Origin: Candidatus Coatesiibacteriota bacterium | GTDB lineage: Bacteria; B130-G9 | Length of the DNA: 6,758 nucleotides | Reading direction: 5' to 3' | Assembly: GCA_016929465.1 (NCBI GenBank) | Contig: JAFGIT010000140.1 | Location: 1-6,758, forward strand | Part shown: positions 6,255-6,758 of the stretch, piece by piece | How positions within the stretch are numbered: position 1 is the stretch's first letter | How the letters are laid out: the number at the start of each line of letters is the position of its first letter | Made by a program: the position numbers and the translations under genes | The notes under the pieces: generated by a model | Told to the model about the DNA's origin: nothing | What the model saw: only the letters and a program-made list of their open reading frames with translations | Databases searched by the model: none

Positions 6255-6758
6255 TCAGAAGTAGCGCAGGTAGATGTAGATGCTCGAAATAACAACGCTG
6301 AAGAGCATAAGCGGGAACGCGTAGCGGGTGAATCCGAAGAAGGTCAGCCGGTAATTATTCCGCTTCGCAATCTGCGCCACGACGATATTTGCAGAGGCGC
6401 CGACGAGGCTGCCGTTGCCCCCGAGACAGGAGCCGAGCGCAAGCGACCAATAGAGTGGTTCCGCGATCTGGGAGGTCACTTCCGCCGACCCAGGATCGAG
6501 CCCCATCTGCGCCGCGAAGGCAGGAATTATGGACTTGACGACCGGAATCATGGACATCACGAGAGGTATGTTGTCCACCACAGCGCTGATAAGCGCGCTG
6601 AACCAGAGAACCACGAGACATGTAAGAAGCAAGTTCCCGCTGGTATAGCCAACAAGCTGCTTGCCGAGGAATGCAAAGAGGCCGACGTATTCGAGGCAGC
6701 CTATCAGCATGAATAGCCCGACAAAAAACATGATCGTGTTCCACTCCACCTTCGCGAG
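6255..6758 (-). CDS. ArsB/NhaD-family ion transporter, C-terminal part (5' end beyond window)
   Basis: The frame is open to the right edge (Leu-Ala-Lys precede the first in-frame GTG at 6747-6749), so that GTG is internal and the gene starts outside the window; 167 codons are visible. Three signatures fit the ArsB/NhaD/P-protein branch of the ion transporter superfamily: VEWNTIMFFVGLFML, a re-entrant-type segment with VVDNIPLVMSMIPVV, and LALGSCLGGNGSLVGASAN, the Gly/Asn-rich hairpin that lines the transport site. At least four hydrophobic segments are visible, ending in YIYLRYF. Members move Na+ against protons (NhaD) or anions such as arsenite (ArsB); the visible part does not decide which. 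The downstream cation:proton antiporter on the same strand makes a sodium or pH homeostasis role plausible (inference). Confidence 0.9.
   Translation of the reverse strand, partial: LAKVEWNTIMFFVGLFMLIGCLEYVGLFAFLGKQLVGYTSGNLLLTCLVVLWFSALISAVVDNIPLVMSMIPVVKSIIPAFAAQMGLDPGSAEVTSQIAEPLYWSLALGSCLGGNGSLVGASANIVVAQIAKRNNYRLTFFGFTRYAFPLMLFSVVISSIYIYLRYF

Noticed and set aside
1-6758. Absence of ATGCAT sites in the window as a sign of restriction avoidance
   Set aside because: I found none by eye, but only one or two would be expected by chance in this length, so the absence carries no weight.

Overview
The window holds five protein-coding genes, all on the minus strand. In transcription order (right to left) they are: the C-terminal part of an ArsB/NhaD-type ion transporter, a CPA2-type cation:proton antiporter fused to a PTS EIIA (PtsN-like) domain, a YhdJ-type adenine DNA methyltransferase, a putative partner restriction endonuclease, and a large secreted protein that runs off the left edge. 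I recognise no RNA gene, CRISPR array or insertion sequence. No stretch longer than about 130 bases lacks a gene.

Right part (about 4255-6758, GC-rich): two membrane ion transporters lie in series, about 130-160 bases apart. A sigma70-like promoter sits in the gap before the second. The antiporter has an aspartate pair in the middle of its membrane domain and a C-terminal EIIA domain that keeps the phosphorylatable histidine. This suggests cation/proton exchange tuned by a phosphotransfer signal.

Centre (about 2145-4158, visibly AT-richer than both sides): a compact two-gene restriction-modification cassette. The methyltransferase matches E. coli YhdJ closely from memory. The downstream gene starts 7 bases after its stop and has a degenerate PD-(D/E)xK-like core in which the usual lysine is replaced. 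Composition and content suggest that this block was acquired horizontally.

Left part (1-2130): one uninterrupted 710-codon reading frame. It is easy to miss because its stop codon lies outside the window. It encodes a signal peptide, a thioredoxin-fold (TlpA/AhpC-like) domain that has lost its first redox cysteine, a beta-sandwich-like exoprotein module, a helical middle region and at least six copies of an acidic ~26-30 residue repeat with core hhDhxGxDxY. It starts 14 bases after the putative endonuclease gene and has a good Shine-Dalgarno sequence, so the two may share a transcript. This protein is the least familiar object in the window.

The organism looks like a diderm-type bacterium of moderately high GC. 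The exoprotein style and the EIIA-fused antiporter remind me of uncultivated FCB-group or related candidate phyla, but nothing here fixes the taxon.
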